NCBI GenBank assembly: GCA_950295325.1
Contig: OX485803.1
Coordinates: 53,085,554-53,149,553 of the forward strand
Direction of reading: 5' to 3'
Origin: Polytrichum commune
Lineage: Eukaryota > Streptophyta > Polytrichopsida > Polytrichales > Polytrichaceae
Length of the DNA: 64,000 nucleotides
The translations under genes and the position numbers were made by a program. This document shows, piece by piece, positions 1 to 12,732 of this stretch. The first letter of the stretch is position 1, and each line of letters opens with the position of its first letter. The notes beneath the pieces were generated by a model. It ran no database searches and was not told the origin of the DNA. It worked only from the letters and a program-made list of their open reading frames with translations.

Positions 1-54
1 ACATATTTTGCAAGGCCTTGGGATGACTTCATGGTCCATGGTGTAAACAAGCCC
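1..54. mobile_element. Element B, truncated right end at window edge
   Basis: The first 54 bases match the right terminal part of element B (full copy at 7980-8550), including the TTTACACCATGG-type inverted terminus, and are followed by TTA at 55-57, the expected target duplication. The rest of the copy lies outside the window. Confidence 0.6.
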
Positions 55-57
55 TTA

Positions 58-2056
58 TTGGTAGCCCACACGCGAAGAGAATCTTCTATCATGTTCAGTT
101 CCTTCAAAAACTGGCATTTTTCTTCCTCTTTTGGTCAGTTTGTCACACCAAGTTAGCTACTTTTGGGTTTTTGTGCATTCCTCAACTACATTTTACACAA
201 TTTTGAAATTAGCCAATGTAATTTTTTGACGAGTTTTCATGAACCTTTATGTGTTGATGTCGTATATGCATGATGGTATATCCATGAGTGTAGAAAAGTA
301 AGGTGTCCTTGACAATGGGCTAGAGTTTATGACTCATGGAGCTTGTTGGTTGAATATTGCCATGTTTTGCTAAAATGAATGGATTTTTCTTACCGCTACC
401 TTATTCCAGATCATGATTTCACATACAAGGAACATGTTGAAGCAAATTGTTGTTGAAAGTGGGATCAAATGCCTGGACATCATTGGTGGTGTGAAAGTGA
501 AGTACATTGAAATGTACCCAAGAGCAATGAAGCATCACATTGCCTTTCACATGTTTGCTAATATGTTGGCATTTCACCTAATGTAGTAGTTATCAATTAT
601 TCATTGATCGAAATGCAAGTATACACGATACAACCTCTAATGCATGTTGTGCATAAATATCTAACACAATTTGCATTTGTTGATATTACTAAAACAAGAA
701 ATGGAGGATGTGGTCCTTTGCACCCTCATGCTCATTCCACATTCATCGTTGAGTCATGATCGAATCCATGCACCCATCCAACATGTCCACATGCGATGTC
801 ATCGACTTTCTTCGGTGACAACATTTGTTTGTATGTAATGCATCTCCACGTGGAGCATCCAATTCACCGAGTCGGTTTGTAGCTTTTGCCTTAATAGGCA
901 CAAATGATGATGTCATAGTCCCCCCCCCCTGCCTACCTACATGCATGTGATACTTCAATGTGCAACCTTGAATGGGGTGACCACATCCTTCAATCCTTCA
1001 AATCCTAGGAAGAACGGGCTCTCAATCATGCTAGTAGTAAACTTTGCCGAAGCTCATTTCAATTTATTTATTATAACATCGACAATGACACATATGTCAC
1101 CAAAGTTACATAATATTACTCAGCATGCATAACTTGATATGTATATTATATAAATTGTGTTGAAACCCTACTCTCATTATTCCGAACATCTATAATGATT
1201 TTTATGCGTCTCACAACTCTCTTTTGAAGGAGGAGCAATGCTAAGGTTTTTGTCCTCTTGACACTCTTCATGTAGGCAGTATTGTTGAGTTTAAAAAAGA
1301 AGAGGCTTGTTGTGTTTAGTGATGTTATGGCCCGGTTGTGAAGGTCATCATGTATATATTTCCTATTTCTTGACACTGTTGGGGGCGGTGGATGATATGC
1401 AAAGTGGAGGGGTCGATGGGTACATGAAACTTGAGCCTTTGAGAGAAGAAACCCAACACTACTAGCATATGATTCCACCGCAATCCTCATGCGATGGTGA
1501 AAGAAACATGCATGCAACTCTATCACTATGCCAGATTTGCAAATCGTCTTGCAGTCCTAGGACAATTTCTCAATGACACATGTCGATTGCCTATGACTCA
1601 TATCCTTGAAAGCAATACATAAGGTGTGTAGGAGTTATTCAATTTTTCTTCTTAATTGGACCCCTATATTTGATTGGGTTGTGGCTCAATAATGATCAAA
1701 TAAACAAACAACATAAAAACACATGCTCAAAAGAGATTGGATCGTGTCTTCAAATCGTTTTATCTACTCCACACTCAACGGTGAACACACTGGAGAGGAC
1801 CTATATATTCAGTCAAGAGCTCAACAAACACACACTTCCAATAACTGTAATTAAACTCGGGACACTTATGATTTTCAATCCAATTTTTGTATATGCTTCA
1901 TCATAGATTTGCTAGTGCAACACAAGTTACATCATATAAATCTAACCAACAAAAACTGGAGAACGCAGAAAACAAACCAAATAACATCCGCGTGCCTTAC
2001 AAGAATACGGATTCCACACAACTCCAACTTGTGCACATCCTCTATCTTAATTCACT
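58..2056. other. AT-rich spacer, no gene recognised
   Basis: Open frames here are short, lack recognisable motifs and overlap on both strands. A short C-run sits near 921-930. I see no domain, RNA gene or repeat family that I can name. Confidence 0.5.
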
Positions 2057-2393
2057 CAGGGCCACTCCGCAAACAAGCCAAGGACCCTGACAGTGTGGTT
2101 GCGAGGACATTTGATTCTCACCTAAAGACCCCACCACTGACATGATCTGCCAAAACTTGCATCATGCCTACCTCTTCGAGATGGGCTTGGCGCAGATTCC
2201 TGCAAATCATGAAACATTATTCATAGCATGCCATGTAGAGTTTTCATCCACGACAAATTCTCTGAGCCTTTAGGCCTTCGCCCCTTTTTCTATTGTGAAG
2301 TGAACTTGGACTGTCTCGGGAATTTACGACCTATCGGATCTCTTAAAATGCGGTGGTCACACGCGTCGAGTCTCGTGTGAGAAGGCGGGGGCA
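2057..2393 (-). mobile_element. Element A, inverted and internally deleted copy
   Basis: Begins with GGGCCACTCC and ends with a segment whose reverse complement matches the left half of element A (compare 6987-7476), including the stretch equivalent to GTGTGAAGTGAACTTGGAC. About 150 bp of the interior is missing relative to full copies. Confidence 0.5.
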
Positions 2394-2711
2394 AAACATC
2401 CTCCCGAGTGCATAGACGTACTAAGTTATAAGCTTCTCACTTTGGCAAAAAGCTGGCTATGTTCTTCATTTTGTTTTTGTTGTTTTGTTATGAATGACCG
2501 CATCGCCTTTGTAAGAAGCTCGATGATTTGGTTGTGGGAAGCTTTTGACGTGCACCGGGAAGTACGAGATAGTATGAGCATATGAGTGACAACAATTTTT
2601 TGGGGCAGAGCTCTTTTCCGTAACTTAACGAATCACCACTTTCGTTCATAACGGTATCAAAGCAACAACAACGCTTTGAGAGGTGTGTACTCAGCAAAGC
2701 ACGTCGACTTA

Positions 2712-3209
2712 GGGCCACGCCGCACACGAGACTGAGGGCCCGTGACCATCCCGTTTCAAGCACTCTCATTGGTGGAAAAGGTGGAGCCGGTCCAAGTTCG
2801 CTTCCCACTTACGCTTGAGGGACCAACGGAGTAAGAGAATGCAAGATGGATGTAAAGTCTACGTGGATTCCCACATGGCATCAAATGGATCGTGTCTCTT
2901 GGTCGCTTGGACTATTTTCAAAAATCGCCTCTTGGGGGCAAGCCTAACACGAAACCGGAAGACAATGGCACTCTGAAATCGCACAACCATTGGTTTGTTG
3001 TATTTTATCATGTGTGAGGATCCCATGTAAATGGGATTTTATTGAAGTAGCATTTGGTTGAGGGCCCAGTCACATATGACTTCACACTACACTTGAGGGC
3101 TCGTGACCACACTACATCATTTTGGAAGTGTCCTAGGATGACCTTTGGACATGTCTTGTGGGCTCTCACAATTTCATGGTCACGATTCTTGGCTTGTGTG
3201 TGAAGGCCC
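2712..3209 (+). mobile_element. Element A copy 1 (Harbinger/Tourist-like MITE)
   Basis: About 498 bp flanked by TTA on both sides (2709-2711 and 3210-3212). The ends are inverted repeats of the type GGGCCACTTCACACACGAG followed by a GTGACC box. No transposase is encoded. A 3-bp TTA target duplication with G-rich inverted ends is typical of PIF/Harbinger non-autonomous elements; the assignment is inferred from these two traits only. Related copies: 6987-7476, 9688-10183, 20220-20704, 36708-37197, plus inverted partial copies at 2057-2393 and 10426-10658. Confidence 0.7.
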
Positions 3210-3212
3210 TTA

Positions 3213-4129
3213 GAACCACCAACATTTGGGGGATCAACACCGTTAACAAAGATCAACACACTGGCTCCTTTTTATATTAACGTTGGATGGTCTAAATGTC
3301 CGTGGAGAAACAAGACACTTTGATAATTTGATTGCTTCAACATCAATTCATGTTTGCAACTATCCACCGATCCTATAGTTTGTAGGCACTCACATCAAGT
3401 TTCTAGCATTATATAATTTCCGTGTTTACGATTACTTAATCAAGTACTGCACTCTTGAAATTACGAACCCTAGACCATATACTTTTTTACATGCCCATTT
3501 AACCAAATGGACATGTTTACTTTGATGGTGCCGAGCAACATTGCTTTTGTGACAAGCCCTAAGAAACCTTTAGAAATATTCTAATATAATAACTCTTTAT
3601 CCCTTAGACTTCTGTGTTTGAGCTTTTTCCTATAACCACGTAGATTGTGATTCATAGCAATACCATTGGGATGGGACTAAAACCTTACCCCTCCCATGTT
3701 CGTTCTTAATTAACCTCGTCAATTTTGGTGTATTCTACTCATGTCTATGAACTTAGTGAAGGGATCGCATTGTCCACAATTGAAATCGGTTGGGCTACAC
3801 ATTGGTTTCTTTGCGTTTTCACCCTCCCCTATGGTAGCAACCATGAACATGAACTAGGGTTTCTTTGCCTTATTTAGAAGTTGAGAAGAACTCTTTGTTT
3901 GTAAGGAAGAGAATAATAGAACCAACACCTCACGCAAAACCAACACCCTAAAATCTTGCACAACAAACACATATCATGTATTTGAGAACACTCGCCACCT
4001 TAACAGCATGCTCATTAGTTGGTTTTGGGTCATCCCATTTTTGTATACTTCTCGTAGTTTTGGTGCACAAGATTGAAATGAAACATTTTTTTGTGTGTTG
4101 AACTCCCTTGTAAATAATTAACATGATCA
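3213..4129. other. AT-rich spacer, no gene recognised
   Basis: No frame with recognisable domain content and no clear repeat structure. Confidence 0.5.
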
Positions 4130-4412
4130 TACACCCTCATCTCCGTAATATCACTCCCTCCCTTATATTTCAAAACCCCAGGGAACAAATGTGCTCAATT
4201 TAACTATCCCTCCTTATTGTCATATTCCCCTCCCATATATCACCATTTTTTTAAAATAGAATAATACACTAAAGAATTCGAACCACATGCTCACACGTAT
4301 CACATGCTACACTAATTTTCTATTATCATGCACCCATGTTAACACTATATACCTCCTTAATATCACGTGCACTTTGATTGCCACATGCATGATATTTGTG
4401 AGATTATAGTAT
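4130..4412 (-). mobile_element. Element C copy 1, inverted, internally deleted
   Basis: Reverse-orientation relative of the sequences at 7524-7876 and 14179-14516. Shared blocks include the TACACCCTCATCTCC-type terminus, the CCCATATATCAC block and the CACATGCTACACTAATT block. The end near 4410 is degenerate. Confidence 0.55.
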
Positions 4413-6986
4413 ATATGATTTCTAACATCATGAACATCATAATAGCAGTACCCTCAACAGCTAAGGTCACATTTTCAACATCATGTGTATTAACTCCGTG
4501 AAGGCTAAGAAAGGCTATTTCTTTTCTTCCAAACAACCGCCTTTGGCCGACCATACCAATGTACACACTTATGTTATGATCTTCATATTTGAGACACGTG
4601 AACGGCTTAAAGTGTGTGTGAACAACCCTAACTTTATAAAGATGTCATATGTACAGTCATTCCCACCAATAAGTACATTAAATAGGATATTTAGTGTTTG
4701 ATTATAGTTAGTGTTGTTACCATCCTACCATACTCAACATTAATTTTCAATTCCTTGACAATTAGTGTTAGACATAAATGTGCCACTACCGTCCCTAATG
4801 CCACCTCCCTTATTGTATCATTTTTTTCATATCTTTACCAACACTAGATTCAAACATGTAATTTCCACATATTACCATAGTTGATATTTAGTGTTTGAGT
4901 TTACATTTAATGAAACCTACTTTCATAGAGTTATTGATATTTAGTGTATGCGTTCGTATTTAGTGTATCAAACACTAAATATCCTATATAGTGTAGTGTG
5001 TTTGACGGTGCCTTGGCCATTTGGGCCATCATGGATTTACATAGGAACGGAACATTTTGATTGCACCACCGAACACAATATTTATTGTAGGATAGTGATT
5101 GTGAGCTATCAAGAATTCTCATGATGTATTGCAGTCATTTAAAGGCTTTCTAGTGTGCAAGGTTTGGACGGTATACTTGGATTCTTCTTCTCTTTTGTTG
5201 AAGAGCTTTGCAAATACGGCACGGTCCCAAGACCAACCACTTTAGAGAATATTTCTCGGAGTTGGCTCTTGAGGCTTTTCAACCTCGGTAACTTATGGAC
5301 CTACTTGAATGTATGATACTTTGTGTGTGAGTACATTTATAAATGTTCACCATTTAGTCTAACAAATCCTAGTATGTGGGTTTTTTGGGTTGTGATCACA
5401 ATTCCTCCACTTCATTAGAGATTTGAAACAATGTCAGTGGGTGTTGGTGGCAAGTTTTGGGGTTAATTTGTACAAGTTCTGGAGATTTGTAAGGATTGAG
5501 GAGGAATCATGGTCCCGGGGTTTGAACAAAGGCTTGATAGTGAGGATGTGTGGAAGATTTCAACACGGTGTTGTGAGGCAATAGGGAGAGCATAGTGGTT
5601 GTAAGTGTGTTAAGGAACTCTTTGCTATTGTCAAAAGACAATATTTACAGAAGACAATGTTAACAAGGCTTTTAGCCTTTGTTGTTTTTTTTTTGGAAAT
5701 AAAGTTTGTTCTCTACGCTTGGGTGTGATGTGTAATTTTAGGGTCATTCTATTATGTGGGGTTGGTCTGCCTTGCCTGCAAATTAATAGAATGCCTAATA
5801 ACTAATGTTGTATGTGTGCACTTTATTCCATATGTGCAAAAGCAGGCAATTCTATTCCAACCCGACTTGGGTGATTCCATTGAGATATGGTGGCATGGAT
5901 ATTAAGCAAGTCGCTTTATATATAGAAAAATCATGATGAATTCTCATGATATTGTGATGGAGGACCAATCCATTGTACGTGTTCTTTAGTACAATTACAG
6001 GGGTATCGAACACGAGGTACTTTAAGGCTCGAGAATTGCTCTTAACCATTGATGTCGAGAGAGGGAGACGAACAAAAGTTTTCGTAAAGAGGTTCAAGGT
6101 GGGGTGGACAATGAATTGCTCGACCCCGAGCGTGATTACCTCCAACATAGGTGGTCACACAAGGATCTCATAGTTGGGGTCGCAGAGGGCCCTGCCGGTG
6201 GATCTCGTGTCTTTGCAATTGCTATACCACAATATGTTTTTGCATGGGAGCGGACTCCTATTCACCTCGCACAATCACCGTAGACCTCTGCATCGGTGGC
6301 CAGTGTATGGGATACACGCAATCGCAAAGTCCCTTTTATATGTTCCAGTCAAGGTTCTCCACAATGCTAGTGTATACGAGGCTATTTGAAACCACCTTTC
6401 ATGTATTTCCGCTTTGTAGTTTTTTAAAAATAAAAATAAAAATCCTTTTTCATCATCGAAGCTGATGTAGTTTTTCTATATTCTTTCTTTTATGTTATAC
6501 AAATGAATGTCCCAATATGAACATGTCATTTGTTCGTTTCATAGGTTATCAAATTGGGATGAACTTTTTAAGACGGTTTTGGAGAAAGTTCGATTGAACA
6601 TTTAAGGCTACGTAACAACTTGTGTTTATTATGTATCGCATTTTTCAGTTGGCGCTGTTATGTAATTGCAGGCCACAAGTGGCTGGCCGAGTCCCTCATC
6701 CTCTCTTCCTTCATCACAATCCGGAGCAGGTAAGGACTCGGGAATTGAATGGCTGGGAGTTATTTGTGGGTGGAGTTGCTTGTGGGGAGTTTGTGGGCCA
6801 AAGCAATTTGGACGCGTACTTTTGGTGACATGTCGCCGAGTAGGTGGGGTCCCCACACCTACTCCCCTCATAACTTACCTCACCTTACCTTACCTTACCC
6901 AACTACACACTTTAAAGGAACTCGAGAATTCCTTTTTAAAAATATTTTAAAAAAATACAAGAAAAAAACAAACAATTTGATTATTA
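4413..6986. other. AT-rich spacer with TTTAGTGT motifs; unassigned open frames
   Basis: Between about 4640 and 5000 there are several ATATTTAGTGT and CACTAAATA half-sites resembling the ends of element D. At 5852-6470 overlapping open frames of about 70-104 codons occur on both strands. I recognise no family in them and they could be chance frames or a decayed gene. Confidence 0.4.
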
Positions 6987-7476
6987 GGGTCACTCCACAC
7001 ATGAGACTGAGAGCCCGTGACTAAAGTACACTCCAAGCACTCTCGTTGGTGGAAAAGGCGGAGCCGGTCCAAGTTCACTTCACACTGTGCTTGAGGGACC
7101 AATGGAGTGTGTGAATGCAACATGGACGTAAAGTCTAGCTGGATTCTTACATGGCGTCGAATGGATTATATTTCATGGTCACTTGGATCATTTTCAAAAA
7201 CCATTTCATGGAGGTAGGCCTAATACAAAACCAGGAGACCATGGCACTCCGAACACTCACAACCATTGGTTTATTCTATTTTATCATGTGTGAGGACCCA
7301 CATGAATAAAAATTCATTGAAATAGCATTTGGTTGAGGGCATGGTCACATATGACTTCACATTATCCGTGACCACACTACATGATTTTGGAGGCGTTTTT
7401 GAACGTCCTTTGGACACTTTCTTTGGGCTCTCACAATTTCATGGTCACGGCTCTTGGCTCGTGTGTGAAGTGGCCC
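6987..7476 (+). mobile_element. Element A copy 2
   Basis: 490 bp between TTA at 6984-6986 and TTA at 7477-7479. The right end, read in reverse complement, begins GGGCCACTTCACACACGAG and matches the left end GGGTCACTCCACACATGAG with a few substitutions. It lies immediately beside element C copy 2 and close to element B copy 1, so three MITE families are packed into about 1.6 kb. Confidence 0.75.
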
Positions 7477-7523
7477 TTAGTAGATGCCATCCGAAGTATC
7501 GTCGCATTTTGTTACCATGACAT

Positions 7524-7876
7524 TACACTCTAACCTCCCTAATAGTACACCTATGGCAACCGAAGTGCGTGGGATACTAAGGAGGTTTGTAGTGTTAACA
7601 TGGATGCGTAGTAGAAGAGAATTAGTGTAGCATGTGACATTGTGGAATAACACAAACCAATGATGACAATAAGTGTAATGGTGACAACGTGATGCGTGCG
7701 AGCGTGCGGTTTGAATTCTTCGGTGGATTACTTTAATGTTTGAAATCGTGATATATGGGAGGGAAGTGTGACAACAAGGAGGGAGGTTTAAACTGGGCAC
7801 ATCCATTCCATGGGGTTTCAGGATATAAGAGAGGGAGTGGTGTTATGTAGGGCGATATTACGGAGGTTAGGGTGTA
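7524..7876 (+). mobile_element. Element C copy 2 (TA-flanked MITE)
   Basis: About 350 bp with inverted ends of the type CACCCTAACCTCCGTAAT; left end CACTCTAACCTCCCTAAT. It is flanked by TA dinucleotides, which fits a Tc1/mariner (Stowaway-like) non-autonomous element. No coding capacity. Confidence 0.65.
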
Positions 7877-7979
7877 CTAAGCAACTAGATGATGGTTTCT
7901 CTCTAAAGGAGGAGGTTGTAACAAAAAAGAAATATGTTGATCCATATCACATTCATTAGTGACACCCACTAGTACATAA

Positions 7980-8550
7980 GGGCCGGTTTACACCATGGAC
8001 AATGAAGTCGGACCACAAAAGATAGCCTTTTTCCATGGTCTAACTGTTCCATGGTCCGATTTCTTTAAAAATCAATTTACGAATCCTTTGGGCCCTTCAT
8101 TGGGTGTAAACCGAATGTGAACCAAGAGGAATGACCGTGCATCAAAAAGTGAATGTGTTGATTTCTATAATATATGCCCAAAAAGGGTACTTGTGAAAAA
8201 ATAAATAAAAAATCAAGTTTGACCGTTCTCTTGTCTTCTCTTTTCTTCATCTTCTCTTTCCCCCCAAAAAAATTCATTCAAATTTTATTATAACTATATG
8301 TTTGTGCCATGGGCTCCTACATGTTTCTACCAGAGCATCTCTTTTGCCTCTCACACTGCCAAACATGTTGGATCATGTCAGTGGATAATGCAAGCCTCAA
8401 AAATTGTCTTTTGGGGACCTCGAACTCCATGGTCACTATGACATTTTTGGCTCGGTGTAAGCCAAAGTGGTTTCGGGACGAGTTCAACAACCAAATACAA
8501 ATTTTATAGGGCCTTGGGATGACTTCATGGTCCATGGTGTAAACAACCCC
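7980..8550 (+). mobile_element. Element B copy 1 (TTA/TAA-flanked MITE)
   Basis: 571 bp bounded by TAA at 7977-7979 and 8551-8553. The left end GGGCCGGTTTACACCATGG and the right end (reverse complement GGGGTTGTTTACACCATGG) form inverted termini, extended by a shared CCATGAAGTC box. An inverted relative lies at 11503-12048 and a truncated end at 1-54. No transposase. Likely Harbinger-type by target duplication. Confidence 0.75.
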
Positions 8551-8587
8551 TAAGTAGGTACTTGGATGCATGTTCACTACATTGAAC

Positions 8588-8947
8588 ATTATATTTAGTG
8601 CAATATGGTATTTTATGTTGTTGTGGTAACCTTTCTAATGATGTTCCTTATGAATAAGTCCACAAGTGTTGTCATGAATTATTGAAATTTGGATGAAATC
8701 CATGTCAATTATTGAAAACAAAGTTTGGTTGATTATGCATCCTAACAATTGGGTAATGAAAAATTGTCATGGATGGTCGGAGTTTAAATGGAAAATCACT
8801 TAATAAGTAACAGTAAATCTAATACTCATAATCTAAAAGCCCAAAAAAAAAACATTTATTGTTGGTGACACTACACATGGTTTAAAAAAAAATCAATATA
8901 GAGCAAGACAAATAGATTTGGTGGCACTGAATACAATATTGAGTCTA
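8588..8947. mobile_element. Element D copy 1
   Basis: About 360 bp whose ends carry degenerate CACTAAATA/TATTTAGTG inverted motifs. The body shares blocks with 12379-12732 and 31741-32710: TTGTCATGGATG, GAAATTTGGATG, TAAGTGACAGTAA and GGTGACACTA. Non-coding. Confidence 0.55.
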
Positions 8948-9687
8948 CTACTCAAGGTAGTTTACATACATGACCAAGGATTATGAGGAAAAAAAGGATT
9001 TCTTGTGATCATGGTTGGCGGTCTAGACACCATGACCAAGAGAAATTCACTTTTTTTCTTTTTCTTTTTCTTTTTTGAAAACCTTGGCCACGGTACACAA
9101 TGTAAAGGATACTTAGACCAAGACATGATATTTGGTTACTCGTCTTAATGATCCACTTGTATATGAATGGTGTGGGGTAAAGTGTGGATCTAAGAATGGT
9201 CACCAAAAGATACACATCTATAAAAGAGATTGGACTACATGTTCGAAATCAATCTAGACTTGATAGTCAACACGATTGATTTAAGGGGACCTTTACGATC
9301 ATTCAATAATAGTAAAATCACTTCAATAATAGATGATATGATCACACGAGTTCCAAAAGTTATGGAAGAAATGGCCACGGCTTTGACTCAACTTGGAATT
9401 TGGGAATCATCTCACACTACACTTAAAATTGTGATTAGTGTCACTTACTATTTGGAGCTACATTGTGCTTATCTTTGTCATCAAATGTAAAATTTTACCA
9501 CGTATAAATTTTAAAACTCCAAAATGTTTAAACAACCAATTTGACGTTTGTTGACAAAATATATATATATATATATACAACAAGGAGTCGTAGCATTGCA
9601 TAATTTCAAATAGTAAGTGACACTAAATACAATATTTAGTGTACCTTATCATGTGTTTGACATCCTAGAAGAAGCATGTTTGATTTA
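8948..9687. other. Spacer with diverged repeat and TTTAGTGT palindrome
   Basis: Positions about 9190-9420 resemble 39220-39420 (shared AAAAGATTGGACTACATG and a nearby TCTAGACT...TAGT...GACA block). A (TA)n run lies near 9560-9576. At 9620-9642 an ACACTAAATA/TATTTAGTGT palindrome matches the element D terminus. No gene seen. Confidence 0.45.
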
Positions 9688-10183
9688 GGGCCATGCCACA
9701 CACAAGACTAGGAGCCCGTGACCACTAGACTTCAAGCACTCTCATTGGTGGAAAAGGCATAGTAGGTCCAAGTTCGCTTCACACTACGCTTGAGGGACCA
9801 ACACCGCATGTGAATGCAAGATGGATGTGAAGTCTACATGGATTCCTATATGACATCGAATGGATCATGTTTCATGGTCACTTGGACTATTTACAAAAGC
9901 CACCTCTTGGAGGTAGGCCTAACACATACAAGGAGGTCATGGCACTTTGAAACCTCATAACTGTTGATTTGATTCTATCATGTGCGAGGACCCGCATGAA
10001 TAGAAATTCATTGAAATAGCATTTGGTTGAGGACCCGATCACATGTGGCTCCACACTACACTTGAGGGTCCATGACCACACTATATGATTTTGGAGGTGT
10101 GTTGGGACGGCCTTTGGATATTTTCTTTTGGGCTCTCACAATTTCATGTAATGGTGAGGACCCTTGACTCTCATCCAAAGGCC
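9688..10183 (+). mobile_element. Element A copy 3
   Basis: Starts after TTA at 9685-9687 with GGGCCATGCCACACACAAGA. The body is collinear with copies 1 and 2; the right end (ATCCAAAGGCC) is eroded. Confidence 0.65.
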
Positions 10184-10425
10184 GTACCATGGGTGTTGGG
10201 AAAGTCGTTTCACGTAGTCACAGACCCTCAAGCATAGTGTTAAGTGAGAATAGACCATGTTGCAAGGGGAGGATTTGGTTCAATATAATATTTCTTAAAC
10301 TCTATCAACTTGAGAGAATTACTTGGTGGTGTTTGTTTGTCCTGGAATCTATTTTGAAATTTGTCTTGCAATATAACATGCTAGAAAATATATTAAAAAA
10401 GTCATGGTATCCCGGATTTGGCATC

Positions 10426-10658
10426 AGATCCACCTCTTGGAGGTGGGCTTGACGCAAATTATGAGAGACCATGAAACTTTATCCATAGTCCGTCATGTAG
10501 AACTCCGTGCAGACTTTTCATCCATGAAGTCTTCTTTTGGGCCTTTAGGCTTTCGCGTTCGTGTGTGAAATGAACTTGGACAGTCTCCACCCTTTCGACC
10601 AATGAGAGCTCTTAGATTGCAGTGGTCACGGGCCTTCAGTCTTGTGTGTGAAGTGGCC
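10426..10658 (-). mobile_element. Element A, inverted partial copy
   Basis: The reverse complement of this stretch matches the left half of element A, ending in GTGTGTGAAGTGGCCCTA. Together with 9688-10183 it places two element A sequences in opposite orientation about 240 bp apart. Confidence 0.5.
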
Positions 10659-10882
10659 CTATGATTGGCATTGCGTACTTGGTGGGTTTTCCCCCGATAT
10701 TCCTTTTCAAAACTTTACAACTAAAGTAGAGGACTGACCTTGTACCTTGACAACATTGCTTCTGCAAAGGGAATGTGATGTGTAAATTTTTAGTGTACAT
10801 GTCAGTGGCCATGATTTAAGGATAGATGGTACATGGCATGGCCTTGGATAAGGCTCCATAAAAAAAATATATATATATATAT

Positions 10883-11227
10883 ATACTCTAGACTCCATAT
10901 TATCATGTTCATGGCAACGAAAGTGCACATGATATTAGGAAGTTGTGTAGTGTTAACATGGATGCGTGATAAAAGAGAGATAGTGTAGCATGTGACATTA
11001 TGAAATAACATAAAGTACAACTCTTGCAATAATGATGATATGATGCGTGTGAGCACATGGTTTGCGTTCTTTGACATTTTACTTTAATGTTAAGACCCGT
11101 GATATATGGGAGGGTAACGTGATACAATGAAGTGAGATTTAAGCTGAGAATACGTGTTCCCTAGGGTTGTGAAATATAAGAGAAGGAGTGACACTAAGGA
11201 GGTTGATATTATAAAGTTTAGAGTGTA
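10883..11227 (+). mobile_element. Element C copy 3
   Basis: About 345 bp collinear with element C copies at 7524 and 14179: shared AACATGGATGCGTGAT, GTGTAGCATGTGACAT and GTGATATATGGGAGGG blocks. It begins directly after a (TA)n run at about 10868-10884. Confidence 0.6.
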
Positions 11228-11502
11228 ATATGAGATGATGTAATTGCCACTGGGGGCTTGGTTTTGGCTCTTTCATGTTTTGGGTTTGACTTTTGGAACC
11301 AATTCCAAGATTTTCTTTACCATCGTATCATGCCAACCATAACATTACTCAACATCTTGAAAGGGTTTTATGGGTATGTGAAGATTCTTAGTATATTCAA
11401 GTAAAAGCAAGATAAATTCTCATAAAACATCATATCCAAGTTAACATTGGTAACCCTTACCAAGCTTCATATGCCTATTTGTCTAGTTGGTCCCATGGCT
11501 CA

Positions 11503-12048
11503 GGGGTTGTGTTACACCATGGACCATGAAGTCATCCCAATGCCACATAAAATTTGTGTTTGGTTGTTGAACTCATCCTAGGACCACTTCGGTTTACACC
11601 AAGGGAAAAAATGTCAAAGTGACCAAGGAGTTTGAAGTCCCGAAAAGACATATTTCAAGGCATACAATATCCACTGACATAGTCCAATGGGTTTTGCAGT
11701 GGGAGAGACAAAAGAGGCGCTCTAGTAGAAAAAAGACAAAGGTCCATGATTAAGAAATGATGTTATAATATAATTTTAATGAAATGTTTTTTGGGGGACG
11801 AGAAGATGAAGACAAGAGAACGGTCAAATATGGATTTTTTTCAAAACTGCCCCTTTTGGGCATATATTAAAAAAAATCAGCACATTCACTTTTGGAACAT
11901 GGTCATTCCTCTTGGTCCGTATTCGGTTTACACCTAGCGAGGGGTCCAAAAGCTTTGTAAATTGATTTTTTTAAGAGATTGGACCATCGAGTCTGACCAT
12001 GGGAAAAAGTCATGGTCCGATTTCACGGTCCATGGTGTAAACCGGCCC
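11503..12048 (-). mobile_element. Element B copy 2, inverted
   Basis: Reverse-orientation relative of 7980-8550, ending in GTAAACCGGCCC followed by TTA at 12049-12051. It shares the CCCCTTTTGGGCATATAT and GAACGGTCAAA internal blocks. Non-coding. Confidence 0.7.
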
Positions 12049-12340
12049 TTACATAACTTTTCAATTAAATGGAAACCTAGGCATGTCATGCACCTAGTCA
12101 TGTCGCTCTTTCTAATTGGCTGGCACAACATACAATTATCCCAATGACCCTTTGTTTATTTGTGGAGTGTCATGGTTTCTATTGGCTACCGAAATGGCCA
12201 ACGTGGAAACCCTCGCCCCGAGGAACACTAAAGGCCCACCTCGTTATTTCCGTTGTGATCAATTCCACCATTCTCATTGGCTTCCATGATACTAAGGTTA
12301 TCCTCCACGAGACGCCAAAAGCTTTAAATAATAAGAAGCG

Positions 12341-12357
12341 TTTAGGGTTTAGGGTTT
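12341..12357 (+). repeat. Short interstitial TTTAGGG repeat
   Basis: TTTAGGGTTTAGGGTTT, two and a half plant-type telomere units, inside a transcript-like but unassigned stretch. Too short to mark a former chromosome end. Confidence 0.6.
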
Positions 12358-12378
12358 CCTTTGGTCGGCGCATCATGC

Positions 12379-12732
12379 TACACTGAGTATGATATTCATT
12401 GGTATATGGTATTTTATGTCACTGATTATGAATAGTGAATAAATGTTGTCATGGATGATGGATGAGTTCATCCAGTGGCCAAAACCATATCTTCTCTTGT
12501 CAGACAAACTTGTGATGAAATAGCATCATGGATGATTGAAATTTGGATGAAATGTCGCTTGGTAAGTGACAGTAATTTCAACACTGTAAATCCATAATCG
12601 CCCCAGAAATTTACAAGGAATGACGAATAATGTTGGGTTAACATTTAGTGTTGGTGACACTACACCGGTGTTTACTATTAGTATTGAGCAAGCCAATTAG
12701 ATTTGGTGACACTAAATAGCATATTTAGTGTA
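12379..12732. mobile_element. Element D copy 2
   Basis: 354 bp, the least disturbed copy of the family. Its right end contains GGTGACACTAAATA followed by TATTTAGTGTAG, which is itself nearly palindromic. No coding capacity. Confidence 0.55.
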